Counted from the stretch's first letter, positions 27,761 to 37,021 are shown. The stretch: DNA of 64,000 nt from Shewanella mesophila (GCF_019457515.1 NZ_CP080421.1:3720001-3784000); one strand, 5' to 3'. The notes: a model not told the origin generated them from the letters alone. A program made the numbers and translations.

Positions 27761-28363
27761 CTATTTAATGTCGGCAAAATATTTGGCTAATGCATCGATC
27801 TCTTCAGCCGTAAGTTTGTTAGCAATGGTACCCATCATGGCATCGACATCGCCCTTACGAGTGCCCGCCTGCCATGCTAACAACTGGGTTTTGATATAGC
27901 TTGCCTGTTGTCCTGCCAATCGAGGAAATTGACCACCGCCTAAAGCCGATGGGCCATGGCATGTGACACAGGCAGGAATAAGCCGCTCCCAATCACCTTG
28001 ATACACCAACTGAGCAGTAGGGTCTGCATAGTCAACCGATTCTCCACGAAGATGCGGCGTAACTTCTGCAACCTCTTGAGATGCAAAGTACTGCGCCACC
28101 TGATTAATCGCATCTCCTTGGAGTGTCATTGACATAGGAGCCATAGTGGTATTTTGACGCAACCCCGTTTGAAACAGCTTAATTTGCTGACTTATATATT
28201 CAGCAGATAATCCAGCAAGACGAGGACCAAGAGGCTCAACACCTTGCCCCGTAGGGCCATGACAACTACCACATAACTGGGCTGCAGGCGGCATGACCAT
28301 TGATTCTGAAAATACTGGCATAGACATAAACAATAGTGCCGCACCAAACGTAAACGATCTCAT
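27761..28363 (-). CDS. tsdB: Diheme cytochrome c4-like protein (TsdB-like electron partner)
   Basis: 200 residues from the ATG at 28363, which has a perfect AAAAGGAGG 6 bases upstream and starts a clean signal peptide (cleavage near V-F-S-E). The open frame extends 35 codons further 5' but is not signal-like. Two tandem domains each carry C-x2-C-H: C31-G-S-C-H and C-V-T-C-H in the second half. Each domain repeats the c4-type 'PRLAGLSAEYI' / 'PRLAGQQASYI' helix, an internal duplication. It likely passes electrons to or from the TsdA-like enzyme downstream. Confidence 0.82.
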   Translation of the reverse strand: MRSFTFGAALLFMSMPVFSESMVMPPAAQLCGSCHGPTGQGVEPLGPRLAGLSAEYISQQIKLFQTGLRQNTTMAPMSMTLQGDAINQVAQYFASQEVAEVTPHLRGESVDYADPTAQLVYQGDWERLIPACVTCHGPSALGGGQFPRLAGQQASYIKTQLLAWQAGTRKGDVDAMMGTIANKLTAEEIDALAKYFADIK

Positions 28364-28499
28364 GTAAACCTCCTTTTTTGGATCTGTTAAGTTTTTCTGG
28401 TTGAATTTTGTTCGAGACCAAAACGTGTTAATCGAGGCGAGCGGATTGCAGCCTAGCCGTCTAAGCAAAATTCACTCAACAAAGAGTAAAATGGTTTTA

Positions 28500-28518
28500 G
28501 CCGCCCCCTTCGGGCGGC
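28500..28518. repeat. GC-rich perfect hairpin in the tsdB-metF gap
   Basis: GCCGCCC / GGGCGGC with a 5-base loop, followed on the plus strand only by ATTTGTT. The 641-base stretch 28364-29004 otherwise shows no gene; it holds the metF terminator near its right end. Confidence 0.6.
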
Positions 28519-28954
28519 ATTTGTTAGTCATTTCTACTGCGTTCTCAGCTTTTTATGTAGAATAACTACACCACAAAGCTTCTGTCTTGTATAAATCCCA
28601 AACAATTCGCTGTAAAAACAACCTTGAAAGATCAACAAATCCTAAATATCTAAATTAGGTAGAGAATGCACAATGCAATTATTCTACATTAGTTTTTTTT
28701 AATATTGCAATCTTACTCAACCTAATACAACCGCAGATCTTGGTATATGCCTTGAAGTACTTATGACCCACAAACAACAATTTGGCCGCTTTTCTACTCG
28801 AATATGATTCGATCGGACTAAAATTCAAAGATAAACAGAGACTAATACCAAGCAGTATAAGGATAGAAGGGTTTTACCTAATAAGATAATAAACTTAACC
28901 CGAGGTCAGGTTAAGTTAGCGAAAAGATGAATATTGAAGAACTATAACAGCTTA

Positions 28955-28987
28955 AAAATATAATGCCCCAGCGGAAACTGAGGCATT
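28955..28987 (-). terminator. Terminator of metF
   Basis: On the minus strand, AATGCCTCAG and CTGGGGCATT form a stem with G-U pairs and a small loop, followed by ATATTTTTAAG, 18 bases after the metF stop. Confidence 0.75.
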
Positions 28988-29004
28988 GAGCGATAAAACA
29001 GATC

Positions 29005-29895
29005 TTACTTTGCCGGCCTTACTCCTAATGTATGGCAGATAGCATAGGTCAACTCGGCGCGGTTGAGTGTATAGAAATGGAAATCCTTCACCCCTTCACG
29101 AGATAACACTTTAACCATATCGATCGCCACGTTAGCCCCAACAAGTTGACGCGTCGATGGGTCATCTTCTAACCCCTCAAACTGCTTATGTAACCAACGA
29201 GGAATAGAGACATTTGTCATACCAGCAAAACGCTTTAACTGAGTAAAATTAGTCACAGGCAAGATACCAGGAATGATTTCAACGTCGATCCCCGCCGCGA
29301 CACAGCGATCGCGAAAACGTAAGTAAGATTCTACATCGAAGAAAAACTGGGTAATGGCACGATTAGCCCCCGCATCAATCTTCTTCTTAAGATTAATAAG
29401 ATCGGCTTGAGCATTAGTAGCGTCGGGATGCCCCTCGGGATAGGCTGCAACGGAGATATCAAAATCGGCCACAGAGCGCAACAAGCGCACTAGATCATTA
29501 GCGAATCGAGTCGGTTTAGGGCTTCCATCGGGTAAGTCGCCACGAAGCGCCACAATATCGCGAATGCCTGAATTCCAGTAATGCTTGGCGAGTTCAACAA
29601 GCTCTTCATCACTCGCATCGACCAAGGTGAGATGAGGCGCAGCGACCAAACTGGTCTCTTTTTGAATACGTTCAATGACACCATGGGTACGATCGCGAAC
29701 CCCAGAGTTAGCGCCGTAAGTAACCGACACAAACTTAGGCTTGAGTGGCTCAAGACGTCTAATCGAATTCCATAGGATTGTTTCCATCTCTGGCGAGGCT
29801 GGCGGAAAGAACTCGAAAGAAACGTTAATGTCACCATTGAGCTCAGACAAGCTTTGGTTTAATGAGTTTGCATGTTGCGCGTGGTGAAAAGCCAT
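29005..29895 (-). CDS. metF: 5,10-methylenetetrahydrofolate reductase
   Basis: FAD enzyme that reduces methylene-THF to methyl-THF for methionine synthesis. 296 residues; 'VSFEFFPP' places the catalytic Glu at position 28 as in E. coli. 'VSVTYGAN', 'PHLTLVDAS' and 'RGDLPDGSPKP' are family blocks. It has its own MetJ-box control region upstream and a terminator downstream, so it is a single-gene unit within the methionine block. Confidence 0.97.
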   Translation of the reverse strand: MAFHHAQHANSLNQSLSELNGDINVSFEFFPPASPEMETILWNSIRRLEPLKPKFVSVTYGANSGVRDRTHGVIERIQKETSLVAAPHLTLVDASDEELVELAKHYWNSGIRDIVALRGDLPDGSPKPTRFANDLVRLLRSVADFDISVAAYPEGHPDATNAQADLINLKKKIDAGANRAITQFFFDVESYLRFRDRCVAAGIDVEIIPGILPVTNFTQLKRFAGMTNVSIPRWLHKQFEGLEDDPSTRQLVGANVAIDMVKVLSREGVKDFHFYTLNRAELTYAICHTLGVRPAK

Positions 29896-29907
29896 CTCTA
29901 TTTCCTC

Positions 29908-29954
29908 AGACGTTCGAATAAATGTTAAATGGACGTTTGGACGTCTATATGTCC
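29908..29954 (-). promoter_or_regulatory. MetJ operator array of metF
   Basis: Tandem 8-bp Met boxes related to AGACGTCT: AGACGTTC at 29908, then GGACGTTT (29931), GGACGTCT (29939) and ATATGTCC (29947) in direct succession. They lie within 60 bases upstream of the metF start, overlapping where its promoter must be. MetJ itself is encoded 4 kb away. Confidence 0.85.
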
Positions 29955-30053
29955 ATATACTAGAGAAACTCAGTTTGAAGTCAAGCGCGAAAGTTAATCA
30001 AAATTAAAAATAGTGTGTTCCGCACCAATCTCTCCCTTTCAGACCGCCAGAAA

Positions 30054-30074
30054 TAAGCCATAAGCCATAAGCCA
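30054..30074. repeat. Short tandem repeat TAAGCCA x3
   Basis: Three exact copies of the 7-mer TAAGCCA in the metF-metL gap (29896-30289). No gene is visible in that gap; it otherwise holds the metF operator and the metL terminator. Confidence 0.8.
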
Positions 30075-30214
30075 TAGTAAAATTTAACTTAAACAGCCAA
30101 TCAAATGAGTCGACATCAGAAAGGGAAATGAGGATTAGCTAGCGAGAAGAAACAATTTATACCAATCCGTTTAAGGTCAACAAACAAAGATAAAGAACAC
30201 AAATAAAGAACAGT

Positions 30215-30237
30215 AAAAAGCCGCTATATTAGCGGCT
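30215..30237 (-). terminator. Terminator of metBL
   Basis: On the minus strand, AGCCGCT / AGCGGCT with a 5-base loop, then TTTTTAC, about 55 bases after the metL stop. Confidence 0.9.
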
Positions 30238-30289
30238 CTGTTGTGTAAATAAGCAGCCTAGATATCATCTAAGCCGCTACCATTATCCA

Positions 30290-32683
30290 TTATTCTTGCA
30301 ATAGATCGCGACAGATCTGTGCAAGATCCGACTGTACTGCAGCAGCTGTAACCTCTCGCCCTGCACCTGGGCCGCGGATGATTAATGGATTCGCCTGATA
30401 AAAATCACTATGAATAACAAACACATTGTCGCCAGGAGTCAAGTTAGCATAGGGATGGTTGCTATCTACCCATTCGATACCCACTTGTGCTTTAAGCTGA
30501 CCTTCGAGACGGTCGAGCGCCGCAACATACCTAAGCACTTTATTCTGTTCGGCAGCGGCTTGAAACTGACGTTGCATCTCATCATCTAATTCAGGTAAGC
30601 GCTCAATAAACTCAGTCACTGAAATATCAGCAAGATATGCTGGCACTAAAGATTGCAACTCAATATCCTCCAGCTCAATATCATAGCCAATCTCTCGGGC
30701 TAAAATAAGCAGCTTACGTTGCATATCGCGACCAGAAAGATCGTCTCTAGGATCGGGCTCTGTGATCCCCAATCCCTTTGCCTCTAAAACAAGTTCAGAA
30801 AAGGGTTTCTTGCCATCAAAATGTTCAAATAGCCAACATAGGGTACCTGAAAATATTCCCCCAACGGCTTCAATCTGATCGCCACTATTGTGTAGATCAT
30901 TCAGCACGTGCTGCACAGGTAACCCGGCACCACAACTGGCATTGTAACGCCAGAATAATCGTCGATTACCCAATTGTTGCTTCAGCTCTTGATAGAAAGG
31001 CAAAGGCCCAGAACCAGCTAATTTATTCGCACTCACAATATGAATACCACGAGCAAAAAACTCAGGGTATTGAAGGGTTAAGTCTGCACTGGCGCTGATA
31101 TCAAGCGCAATAAGCTCGTCACACTCCAGATTTTGCAGCTGCTCAAATAGATGAGTGTACTGCCAGGGTGTCGCTCGCTCGTTAAACTGTTGCAACCAGC
31201 TATCTAAATCGATGTCCGTTTCACTGATCAGCGCTTGCTTTGAGCTCAATAGCCCCACTAATTCCACACTGACCTCGAGCTCTTTATTTAGCACGGGCCT
31301 AGCACGCTTAAACAGATCCACCCACGCTTCGCCAATGTTACCAACGCCAAGCAATAACACACCAATACGCTTTCGAGGGCCAGCACAGCGACGGTGTACT
31401 TTCTGAGTTAACAGATTAACCTGCGCCTTAGGCACTAGCGTCACTAAGCTCAAACCATCATTACATAAAGGATGAGCGTCACGGTTCAATAATCGTGAGA
31501 AACCACGGCGATATAGTCCTGCATCGGCACTCACTAACGCTACAAGACCGAGATCTTCCCGCATCTGCAGCTCGTCAATGCCCAAAAACTCTCGATTGGC
31601 TTCGAATATCGCTAATGCCTGCTTCTGGTTCTCATGGGTAAAGGCAAGTTCCGCTCTTCCATGGGCAAGTGACCAATACGCTAACGGCGTCAGTCCCGCT
31701 TGAGCAAAACAGTCCAACAGCTGAGGTAACTCGGCATTTAGCGTCAAATAAAATAACGATACGCTAGGCAAACTGGTCACCACTGGCGCACTAGCAGAAG
31801 AGCTCTTAGGTGCAATTAAAGTAAAGTCAGTATGTGGCGCGTAACTAGAGCGCACCGCCAGACTCACCTCGGTATCAAATAGCGGTTGTAGCGTGCGGTT
31901 ATGCAGTACTGGAGAGCCAAGATGCGCCAAGCGATTGGCCTCGGTCAAAGACATACTCTTCAACAGTTTGGCATCGTTAATGCGGTTAGGATCGGCATTA
32001 AACACACCTTCAACATCGGTCCATATAGTGACACGTTCGATATCGGCAAGACTGGCAAATAAGGTTGCACTAAAATCTGAACCATTACGCCCTAACAGTA
32101 AAGTTTCACCTCTATCGTTGGCGCAAATAAAGCCAGTGATCACCAGCCGTTCGTTAGAGTGCTTGTTAAGCAAGTCTTGTACTTTTAGCTTAGATTGCTC
32201 GATACGGATCTGAGGCACAGCACCTTCATCGGCGACTAATAAGCTGCGAGCATCGACATCGGATGCTGCGACACCTGACTCTCGCAGTAATGCGGCCAAT
32301 AATCGCGACGACCAACGTTCACCAAAACTGACCACTTGATTACGTTGATAATCATTCAATGGGTCAATCGACAGTAAGCTGGTTAATTGCGATTTATCGG
32401 TCGATAGACGCTCACGCAAACTACGGGCTTGTTCATTAGAGAGTAACTGCTCAATTAAATTCTGTTGATAACTAATCAATACTTGCAGCTCTTCTTGCCA
32501 CAGCTGATTAGATTCGCTTAGATCGAGCAGCTTATATAAAAAATTAGTACTCTTACCGGCAGCAGAAACCACAATGAGATCATCGCTATGGCCGTGAGTA
32601 AGAAGAATATGAGCGACACGGCGGTAACAATCTGCATCCGCTAAACTAGAACCACCAAATTTATGCAAATGACATCGTGTCAT
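30290..32683 (-). CDS. metL: Bifunctional aspartokinase II / homoserine dehydrogenase II
   Basis: 797 residues. The N-terminal aspartokinase starts with the ATP-site 'HKFGGSSLADADCYRR'. 'ERWSSRLLAALLRESG' and 'GRNGSDFSATLFA' form the substrate loops. A degenerate regulatory linker follows (about 310-440), then homoserine dehydrogenase from 'IGVLLLGVGNIGEAW', with 'GGIFSGTLCW' and 'GLGITEPDPRDDLSGRDMQRKLLILARE'. It catalyses steps 1 and 3 from aspartate to homoserine. It sits 19 bases downstream of metB, forming the classic MetJ-controlled metBL operon. Confidence 0.97.
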   Translation of the reverse strand: MTRCHLHKFGGSSLADADCYRRVAHILLTHGHSDDLIVVSAAGKSTNFLYKLLDLSESNQLWQEELQVLISYQQNLIEQLLSNEQARSLRERLSTDKSQLTSLLSIDPLNDYQRNQVVSFGERWSSRLLAALLRESGVAASDVDARSLLVADEGAVPQIRIEQSKLKVQDLLNKHSNERLVITGFICANDRGETLLLGRNGSDFSATLFASLADIERVTIWTDVEGVFNADPNRINDAKLLKSMSLTEANRLAHLGSPVLHNRTLQPLFDTEVSLAVRSSYAPHTDFTLIAPKSSSASAPVVTSLPSVSLFYLTLNAELPQLLDCFAQAGLTPLAYWSLAHGRAELAFTHENQKQALAIFEANREFLGIDELQMREDLGLVALVSADAGLYRRGFSRLLNRDAHPLCNDGLSLVTLVPKAQVNLLTQKVHRRCAGPRKRIGVLLLGVGNIGEAWVDLFKRARPVLNKELEVSVELVGLLSSKQALISETDIDLDSWLQQFNERATPWQYTHLFEQLQNLECDELIALDISASADLTLQYPEFFARGIHIVSANKLAGSGPLPFYQELKQQLGNRRLFWRYNASCGAGLPVQHVLNDLHNSGDQIEAVGGIFSGTLCWLFEHFDGKKPFSELVLEAKGLGITEPDPRDDLSGRDMQRKLLILAREIGYDIELEDIELQSLVPAYLADISVTEFIERLPELDDEMQRQFQAAAEQNKVLRYVAALDRLEGQLKAQVGIEWVDSNHPYANLTPGDNVFVIHSDFYQANPLIIRGPGAGREVTAAAVQSDLAQICRDLLQE

Positions 32684-32702
32684 TTTTTGCTCCTCAATAC
32701 CT

Positions 32703-33869
32703 TTAACAACTTACTGCTTCAGCAGCATCTAAACCCGCCAGAATGTCGGCCACCAGATCATCACCATCTTCGATCCCCACAGACAAACGGATCAGAGTCT
32801 CTTTTACTCCAGCTTCAAAACGCGCTTCTGGGTCCATCGCTCTATGGGTCATGGTAGCAGGAACTGCGACTAAGCTCTCTACCCCCCCAAGACTTTCGGC
32901 TACTGAAAAGTATTTTAACTGATCTAAAAACGCAATAAGCTGGGATTCTCCACCTTTTAGTTCAAAACTAAGCATTGCACCAAAGCCTTTTTGTTGCTTT
33001 AGCGCGATCTCATGTCCTGGATGATCCGTAAGCCCTGGATAATATACCTTTGCAACCGCAGAATGAGATGTCAGTAACGCGAGTACCTTCTGTGCATTTG
33101 CTTGATGCTCACGAATTCTTATTGGCAAGGTACGTAAACCACGTAAGGTAAGATAACTATCGAAAGCCGAGCCAGTTAAACCTAAGGTATTAGACCACCA
33201 GTGGAGCAGTTCACCGACCTCAGCATCTTTGGCGACAACCGCTCCGCCAACTACATCACTGTGACCATTGATATATTTGGTAGTTGAGTGAATAACTATA
33301 TCGGCGCCGAGCAGTAGAGGCTGCTGTAAAATAGGGGATAAAAAAGTGTTATCGACCACCACCTGTGCACCTACGCTGTGACTCGCTTTCGCTATTGCTT
33401 CGATGTCGACGACGCGTAATAACGGATTAGAGGGCGTTTCTAACCATACCATCTTGGGCTGCTGAGCGATCGCCGCGTCTAACGCTTTAGGATCTGTCTG
33501 GTCGACCACGACAAGTTTAAAAGCGCCTTTCTTTGCAAGATTGGTAAACAGACGATAACTACCACCATAGCAATCATGGGGAACGATAAGCAGATCGTCG
33601 GGGCCAAGCAAACTAGTCACTAAGGTAATTGCGGCCATACCTGTGCAGGTCACCACACCAGTAGCGCCTCGCTCTAATTCAGCAATTGCATCGCCTAAAA
33701 TTGATCGCGTCGGATTACCCGAACGACTATAGTCAAAGTCGCGGGGATTGTTATGGCCATCAAAAGAGTAATTTGTTGACAGGTAAATGGGCGGTACAAC
33801 TGCACCATGTTGAGTATCCGACTCAATCCCGGTACGAACCGCTGTGGTGGCTAGTTTTCGCTCTGTCAT
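32703..33869 (-). CDS. metB: Cystathionine gamma-synthase
   Basis: PLP enzyme that condenses O-succinylhomoserine with cysteine. 388 residues; the PLP lysine is in 'HSTTKYINGHSDVVGGAV' (near 198), with 'YSRSGNPTRS' and 'TCTGMAAI' around the cofactor pocket. The gamma-synthase rather than beta-lyase call rests on the operon with metL and on divergence from metJ. An AGGAG ribosome binding site lies ahead of the start. Confidence 0.95.
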   Translation of the reverse strand: MTERKLATTAVRTGIESDTQHGAVVPPIYLSTNYSFDGHNNPRDFDYSRSGNPTRSILGDAIAELERGATGVVTCTGMAAITLVTSLLGPDDLLIVPHDCYGGSYRLFTNLAKKGAFKLVVVDQTDPKALDAAIAQQPKMVWLETPSNPLLRVVDIEAIAKASHSVGAQVVVDNTFLSPILQQPLLLGADIVIHSTTKYINGHSDVVGGAVVAKDAEVGELLHWWSNTLGLTGSAFDSYLTLRGLRTLPIRIREHQANAQKVLALLTSHSAVAKVYYPGLTDHPGHEIALKQQKGFGAMLSFELKGGESQLIAFLDQLKYFSVAESLGGVESLVAVPATMTHRAMDPEARFEAGVKETLIRLSVGIEDGDDLVADILAGLDAAEAVSC

Positions 33870-33915
33870 CTATTACTCCTAAAAATCGATACGCTAACAG
33901 TCATCTTCCACAAAG

Positions 33916-33939
33916 AGATGTCTGGACGTCTAAATGTAC
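33916..33939. promoter_or_regulatory. MetJ boxes proximal to metB
   Basis: Three adjacent 8-mers, AGATGTCT-GGACGTCT-AAATGTAC, within 70 bases of the metB start. The middle box matches AGACGTCT in 7 of 8 positions. Confidence 0.85.
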
Positions 33940-33960
33940 CGAAGCAAGCCCTCACCGTCA

Positions 33961-34000
33961 ACACATTTAGACGTTTAGACGTCCAAACATTTAGAAATCT
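33961..34000. promoter_or_regulatory. MetJ boxes proximal to metJ (five in tandem)
   Basis: Five contiguous 8-mers in one phase: ACACATTT, AGACGTTT, AGACGTCC, AAACATTT, AGAAATCT. The two central boxes are the best. They lie just upstream of the metJ promoter, so they can serve autoregulation and possibly metB too. Confidence 0.85.
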
Positions 34001-34032
34001 ATTTGCAATTCACAAAAATTAAGGGCAATAAT

Positions 34033-34060
34033 TTGACTGTAATTTGTAAGGGTATAAAAT
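34033..34060 (+). promoter_or_regulatory. Sigma70 promoter of metJ
   Basis: TTGACT at 34033-34038 and TAAAAT at 34055-34060 are separated by 16 bases, placing transcription start about 25 bases before the metJ ATG. Confidence 0.6.
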
Positions 34061-34093
34061 CTGCCCCGAATTTGAGAATTTACAGGTGAGTCA

Positions 34094-34408
34094 ATGACTG
34101 AGTGGAATGGCGATTATATCAGCCCATATGCAGAACATGGTAAGAAGAATGAGCAAGTGAAAAAGATCACTGTCTCTATTCCTCTAAAGGTACTTAAGGT
34201 ATTAACCGATGAGCGAACACGCCGTCAGGTAAATAACTTACGCCATGCCACCAACAGCGAATTGCTCTGTGAAGCGTTTTTGCATGCCTATACAGGCCAA
34301 CCGCTTCCCCATGACGATGATTTGTCAAAAGACAAGCCTGATAGTATCCCAGCTGAAGTGAAAAAGCTGATGACAGAAATGGGCATCGAATGGGAAGAGT
34401 TAGAGTAA
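34094..34408 (+). CDS. metJ: Methionine repressor MetJ
   Basis: Ribbon-helix-helix repressor that binds tandem 8-bp Met boxes with SAM as corepressor. 104 residues, same size as E. coli MetJ (105). The DNA-binding beta ribbon is 'KKITVSIPLKVLKVL' (23-37), followed by 'RTRRQVNNLRHATNSELLCEAFLHAYTGQPLP'. Divergent from metB across a region with two clusters of Met boxes. A terminator follows. Confidence 0.98.
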   Translation: MTEWNGDYISPYAEHGKKNEQVKKITVSIPLKVLKVLTDERTRRQVNNLRHATNSELLCEAFLHAYTGQPLPHDDDLSKDKPDSIPAEVKKLMTEMGIEWEELE

Positions 34409-34437
34409 TACACTCAACTTGCCAAATATTTATCTAG

Positions 34438-34466
34438 AAAGGGATCTTTTAACGGTCCCTTTTTTG
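34438..34466 (+). terminator. Terminator of metJ
   Basis: Nine-bp stem AAAGGGATC / GGTCCCTTT (one U-G pair) with a 7-base loop and a run of T's. Confidence 0.88.
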
Positions 34467-34494
34467 TCAATCATTCCCGCCAGATGGAGTAATT

Positions 34495-35238
34495 GTGGCT
34501 GACTTTATCATCGACCCGACGAGCTTAATTCTCGCCTCATTAATCATCTTTATGGGTGCGTTTACTCAAAGCCTTATCGGTTTTGGCTTAGCCGTTGTCG
34601 CCTCGCCACTGCTTTATCTTGTCGATCCCAGCCTCGTTCCCGCGCCAGTGATCTTAATGGGATTTTCAATCTCACTGTTAACACTATTCAGAGAACGAGC
34701 AGCACTTGAGTTTAACGGTTTACAATATGCATTACTTGGACGAATTCCTGGAGGCATATTAGGTGCTTTGCTATTGCTCTGGGCACCACAACCGATATTA
34801 GGTTTAGCCATAGCGATTATCGTGGCACTGGCAGTATTGCTAAGTTTACTCAAGTTATCTCTCCCTATCACGCGAACTAGCTTATTTGCAGCAGGCATAC
34901 TATCAGGCATTTTTGGTAATATTGCCGCCATTGGTGGACCACCATTAGCGATCTTACTTTCAGGAAAAGACGCCAAACAGTTCCGAGCCGCACTGTCGGC
35001 ATTTTTTATTTTCAGCTCAACCATAGCGCTAATAATTTTAGGCTTCAGCGGCCTGCTCACCTTACACCACTTTTATATTTCGGCGCTGCTATTGCCATCG
35101 GTTATTTTGGGCTACTTATTTGCGAATCGACTCGTTGGTCGGGTAGACAAGCAGAAAACACGGGTTATGACGTTATCGCTGTGTAGTCTCAGCGCGATCA
35201 TCTTAGCAAGCAAATCGATATTAGATATGACTAGTTAA
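34495..35238 (+). CDS. TauE/SafE-family sulfite/anion exporter (copy 1)
   Basis: A 247-residue inner-membrane protein with about seven helices. The two TauE repeats each carry the family glycines ('GAFTQSLIGFGLAVVASPLLYL' at the N-terminus, 'GIFGNIAAIGGPPLAILL' in the second half). It starts with GTG, 5 bases after GGAG. The substrate is probably a small organic or inorganic sulfur anion by family analogy, not demonstrated. A second TauE protein lies at 61.8 kb. It ends at a bidirectional terminator. Confidence 0.87.
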   Translation: MADFIIDPTSLILASLIIFMGAFTQSLIGFGLAVVASPLLYLVDPSLVPAPVILMGFSISLLTLFRERAALEFNGLQYALLGRIPGGILGALLLLWAPQPILGLAIAIIVALAVLLSLLKLSLPITRTSLFAAGILSGIFGNIAAIGGPPLAILLSGKDAKQFRAALSAFFIFSSTIALIILGFSGLLTLHHFYISALLLPSVILGYLFANRLVGRVDKQKTRVMTLSLCSLSAIILASKSILDMTS

Positions 35239-35254
35239 ATTCAGGTGGCCCAAA

Positions 35255-35290
35255 TAAAAAAGCTGAGATCTTTGCTAATCTCAGCTTTCA
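35255..35290. terminator. Bidirectional terminator between the TauE gene and the TraF_2 gene
   Basis: Eleven-bp stem AAAGCTGAGAT / ATCTCAGCTTT with A's on the left and T's on the right, serving both convergent transcripts. Confidence 0.88.
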
Positions 35291-35309
35291 TCGCTTTTTA
35301 CTATCAAGC

Positions 35310-36506
35310 TTAAAAATGATAAGAAGTTTGAATTACGCCGCCGACAGCATCATCGCTGCCCATCATGCCAGTTAAATCGAAATTAAATGAGCGACCAATG
35401 GTAAATCCTGTGCCTATGGAATAAATATCAGCGGTCGAATCCTCAAGATCATGACGATAGCCTAAACGCAAAGCAAGCCAATCAGTTGCTTGTATTTCAC
35501 CGCCTAAACGCCAATACTGGGTGCTATCGATTTCATCAAAGCGCTTATTTTTATTAAGATCTATGTCTGTTGTTACGCTAAATCTATTCCACTCATAAGA
35601 AACCCCAGCGGTATAAAGCGCCTCAACTCGATAAGTAAATTGACGTCCAAGTGACTCGACAGTATCCACTTTATGATTGATCAAATTACGACCAGACAAA
35701 CCAATAAGCATCCCCTCTATAGGTTGCATCGCGACGCCGACATCTAAGTTAAAAGCGGTCTCCTTGTTGCGATATTTTTCATCATCGAAATCGCCCGCAT
35801 CGAAATCATTGGCGCTAATGACATAATTGTATGTATCGATACGTTGTAACTTAGGCGAGATCCCTACAGCAATAGGCATGTTAACTATGGATATCGGAAA
35901 ACTAAGTGCAACCCCTAAATCTGAAACTGCACCTGCTATAACAGCACCTTGGGAATCAAGATCAGTCAAGGCAGGCGGATTATTGGGATCGATATTTTCC
36001 AACAAATCTAAATCACTTTGTTCTATCGCTGCGACACTCACCGCATCAATATAGGTTTTATAGAATATTGCCATTGGCATCCGCTTAGTTGGCAATACCA
36101 CAGAGAAACCTAATCCCGCGCTAGCGTAAGCACTCTCATCTTCTAAAGATTGTAAATCACCGATTAGCGCAGTTTTATAACGCTCAATTTCTGCAACATC
36201 AGCCACATTAATTGCGCTTTCTAAACCATCATAGGAGAGCTGAAGCAGATCAAATTGATCGCTTAAGTTGTTCACATTTGCCGCATCGCCTCCCAATGCA
36301 GGTAACATGACGACACCGCCCGAATATTTTGGCGCATGCACAGCTAACAATGCGGGATTAATGAAGGCTGCACCCTCTCGATTAGAAGAGGCTACGCTCG
36401 CGCCCCCCATCGCATCACTACGAGCTTCGTAATATTGTTGCCCAGCGAACGCTGAAACAGATAAACCGCACAACACCATCGTAAATACACTATTAAGGAA
36501 CCTCAT
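35310..36506 (-). CDS. TraF_2-type (PF13729-like) outer-membrane beta-barrel protein
   Basis: 398 residues from the ATG at 36506, which has AGGGTG about 9 bases upstream and starts a signal peptide cleaved near A-F-A-G. The body is a beta barrel with 'ARSDAMGGASVASSNREGAAFINPALLA' at the mature N-terminus, a motif also seen in FadL/PorV-like proteins. It ends in a strand with terminal S-Y-H-F. Databases label this family 'conjugal transfer protein TraF', but no conjugation gene is present, so that name is misleading. The function may be uptake of a hydrophobic ligand (inference). Confidence 0.8.
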   Translation of the reverse strand: MRFLNSVFTMVLCGLSVSAFAGQQYYEARSDAMGGASVASSNREGAAFINPALLAVHAPKYSGGVVMLPALGGDAANVNNLSDQFDLLQLSYDGLESAINVADVAEIERYKTALIGDLQSLEDESAYASAGLGFSVVLPTKRMPMAIFYKTYIDAVSVAAIEQSDLDLLENIDPNNPPALTDLDSQGAVIAGAVSDLGVALSFPISIVNMPIAVGISPKLQRIDTYNYVISANDFDAGDFDDEKYRNKETAFNLDVGVAMQPIEGMLIGLSGRNLINHKVDTVESLGRQFTYRVEALYTAGVSYEWNRFSVTTDIDLNKNKRFDEIDSTQYWRLGGEIQATDWLALRLGYRHDLEDSTADIYSIGTGFTIGRSFNFDLTGMMGSDDAVGGVIQTSYHF

Positions 36507-36860
36507 TCCATTCACCCTAATTTTTGTTATTTTCATTATCAAATAGCTCGATTTTAAAGATAGTCCATCATCAGCTTATTGTGGACGATTTAAGCCCTAA
36601 AAAATAATAAATTCGTCAAATATCACTACGCCAAACAATATAGAGGCAGCGAACTAAAGTTACGGCCCAACATAATCAACATTTATCATAGAAACAATAG
36701 GCTACCACTAATAAACTGACGGCAATTGATAACGAGAGTTCGATACAGTTCAATCATCAACCTTGGTTAACAGTTAAACAACAACTCCACTCAAGAGTCA
36801 GGCAAACCGACAACGTTCGGTTAACCCGCCCCTTGTTTAGAAATAGTTAAAATAATGAAG

Positions 36861-36879
36861 TGTGACATAAATCATCACA
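36861..36879. promoter_or_regulatory. CRP-like site upstream of the cytochrome cluster
   Basis: TGTGA-CATAAA-TCATCACA: one perfect CRP half-site and a partial second one, about 240 bases upstream of the monoheme cytochrome gene and 355 bases from the divergent TraF_2 gene. Confidence 0.4.
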
Positions 36880-37002
36880 GCCCCAGACCTTAAGTTGATT
36901 TCCCCTACCAAAACAAAAAACAAAAAAACATTATAAAACATAGAATTAAGAAATTTCATTAGATTTTTATTAATGATATTTTTATCAATTAGATTTTTTT
37001 AA

Positions 37003-37021
37003 TTGAAGTGATCAACTTCAA
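37003..37021. promoter_or_regulatory. Palindrome TTGAAGT-GATCA-ACTTCAA upstream of the cytochrome cluster
   Basis: Exact 7-bp inverted repeat with a 5-base centre, 96 bases ahead of the monoheme cytochrome start in an otherwise A/T-rich gap (36507-37116) with no gene. It resembles, but does not match, an FNR/EtrA site (TTGAT-N4-ATCAA). Probable operator for an unidentified regulator. Confidence 0.5.

Noticed and set aside
35310..36506. Conjugation gene, from the family name TraF
   Set aside because: No other transfer gene is nearby; the protein is a chromosomal outer-membrane barrel and the name is historical.
37003..37021. FNR/EtrA site before the monoheme cytochrome gene
   Set aside because: Spacing and inner bases do not match TTGAT-N4-ATCAA; kept as an unassigned dyad.
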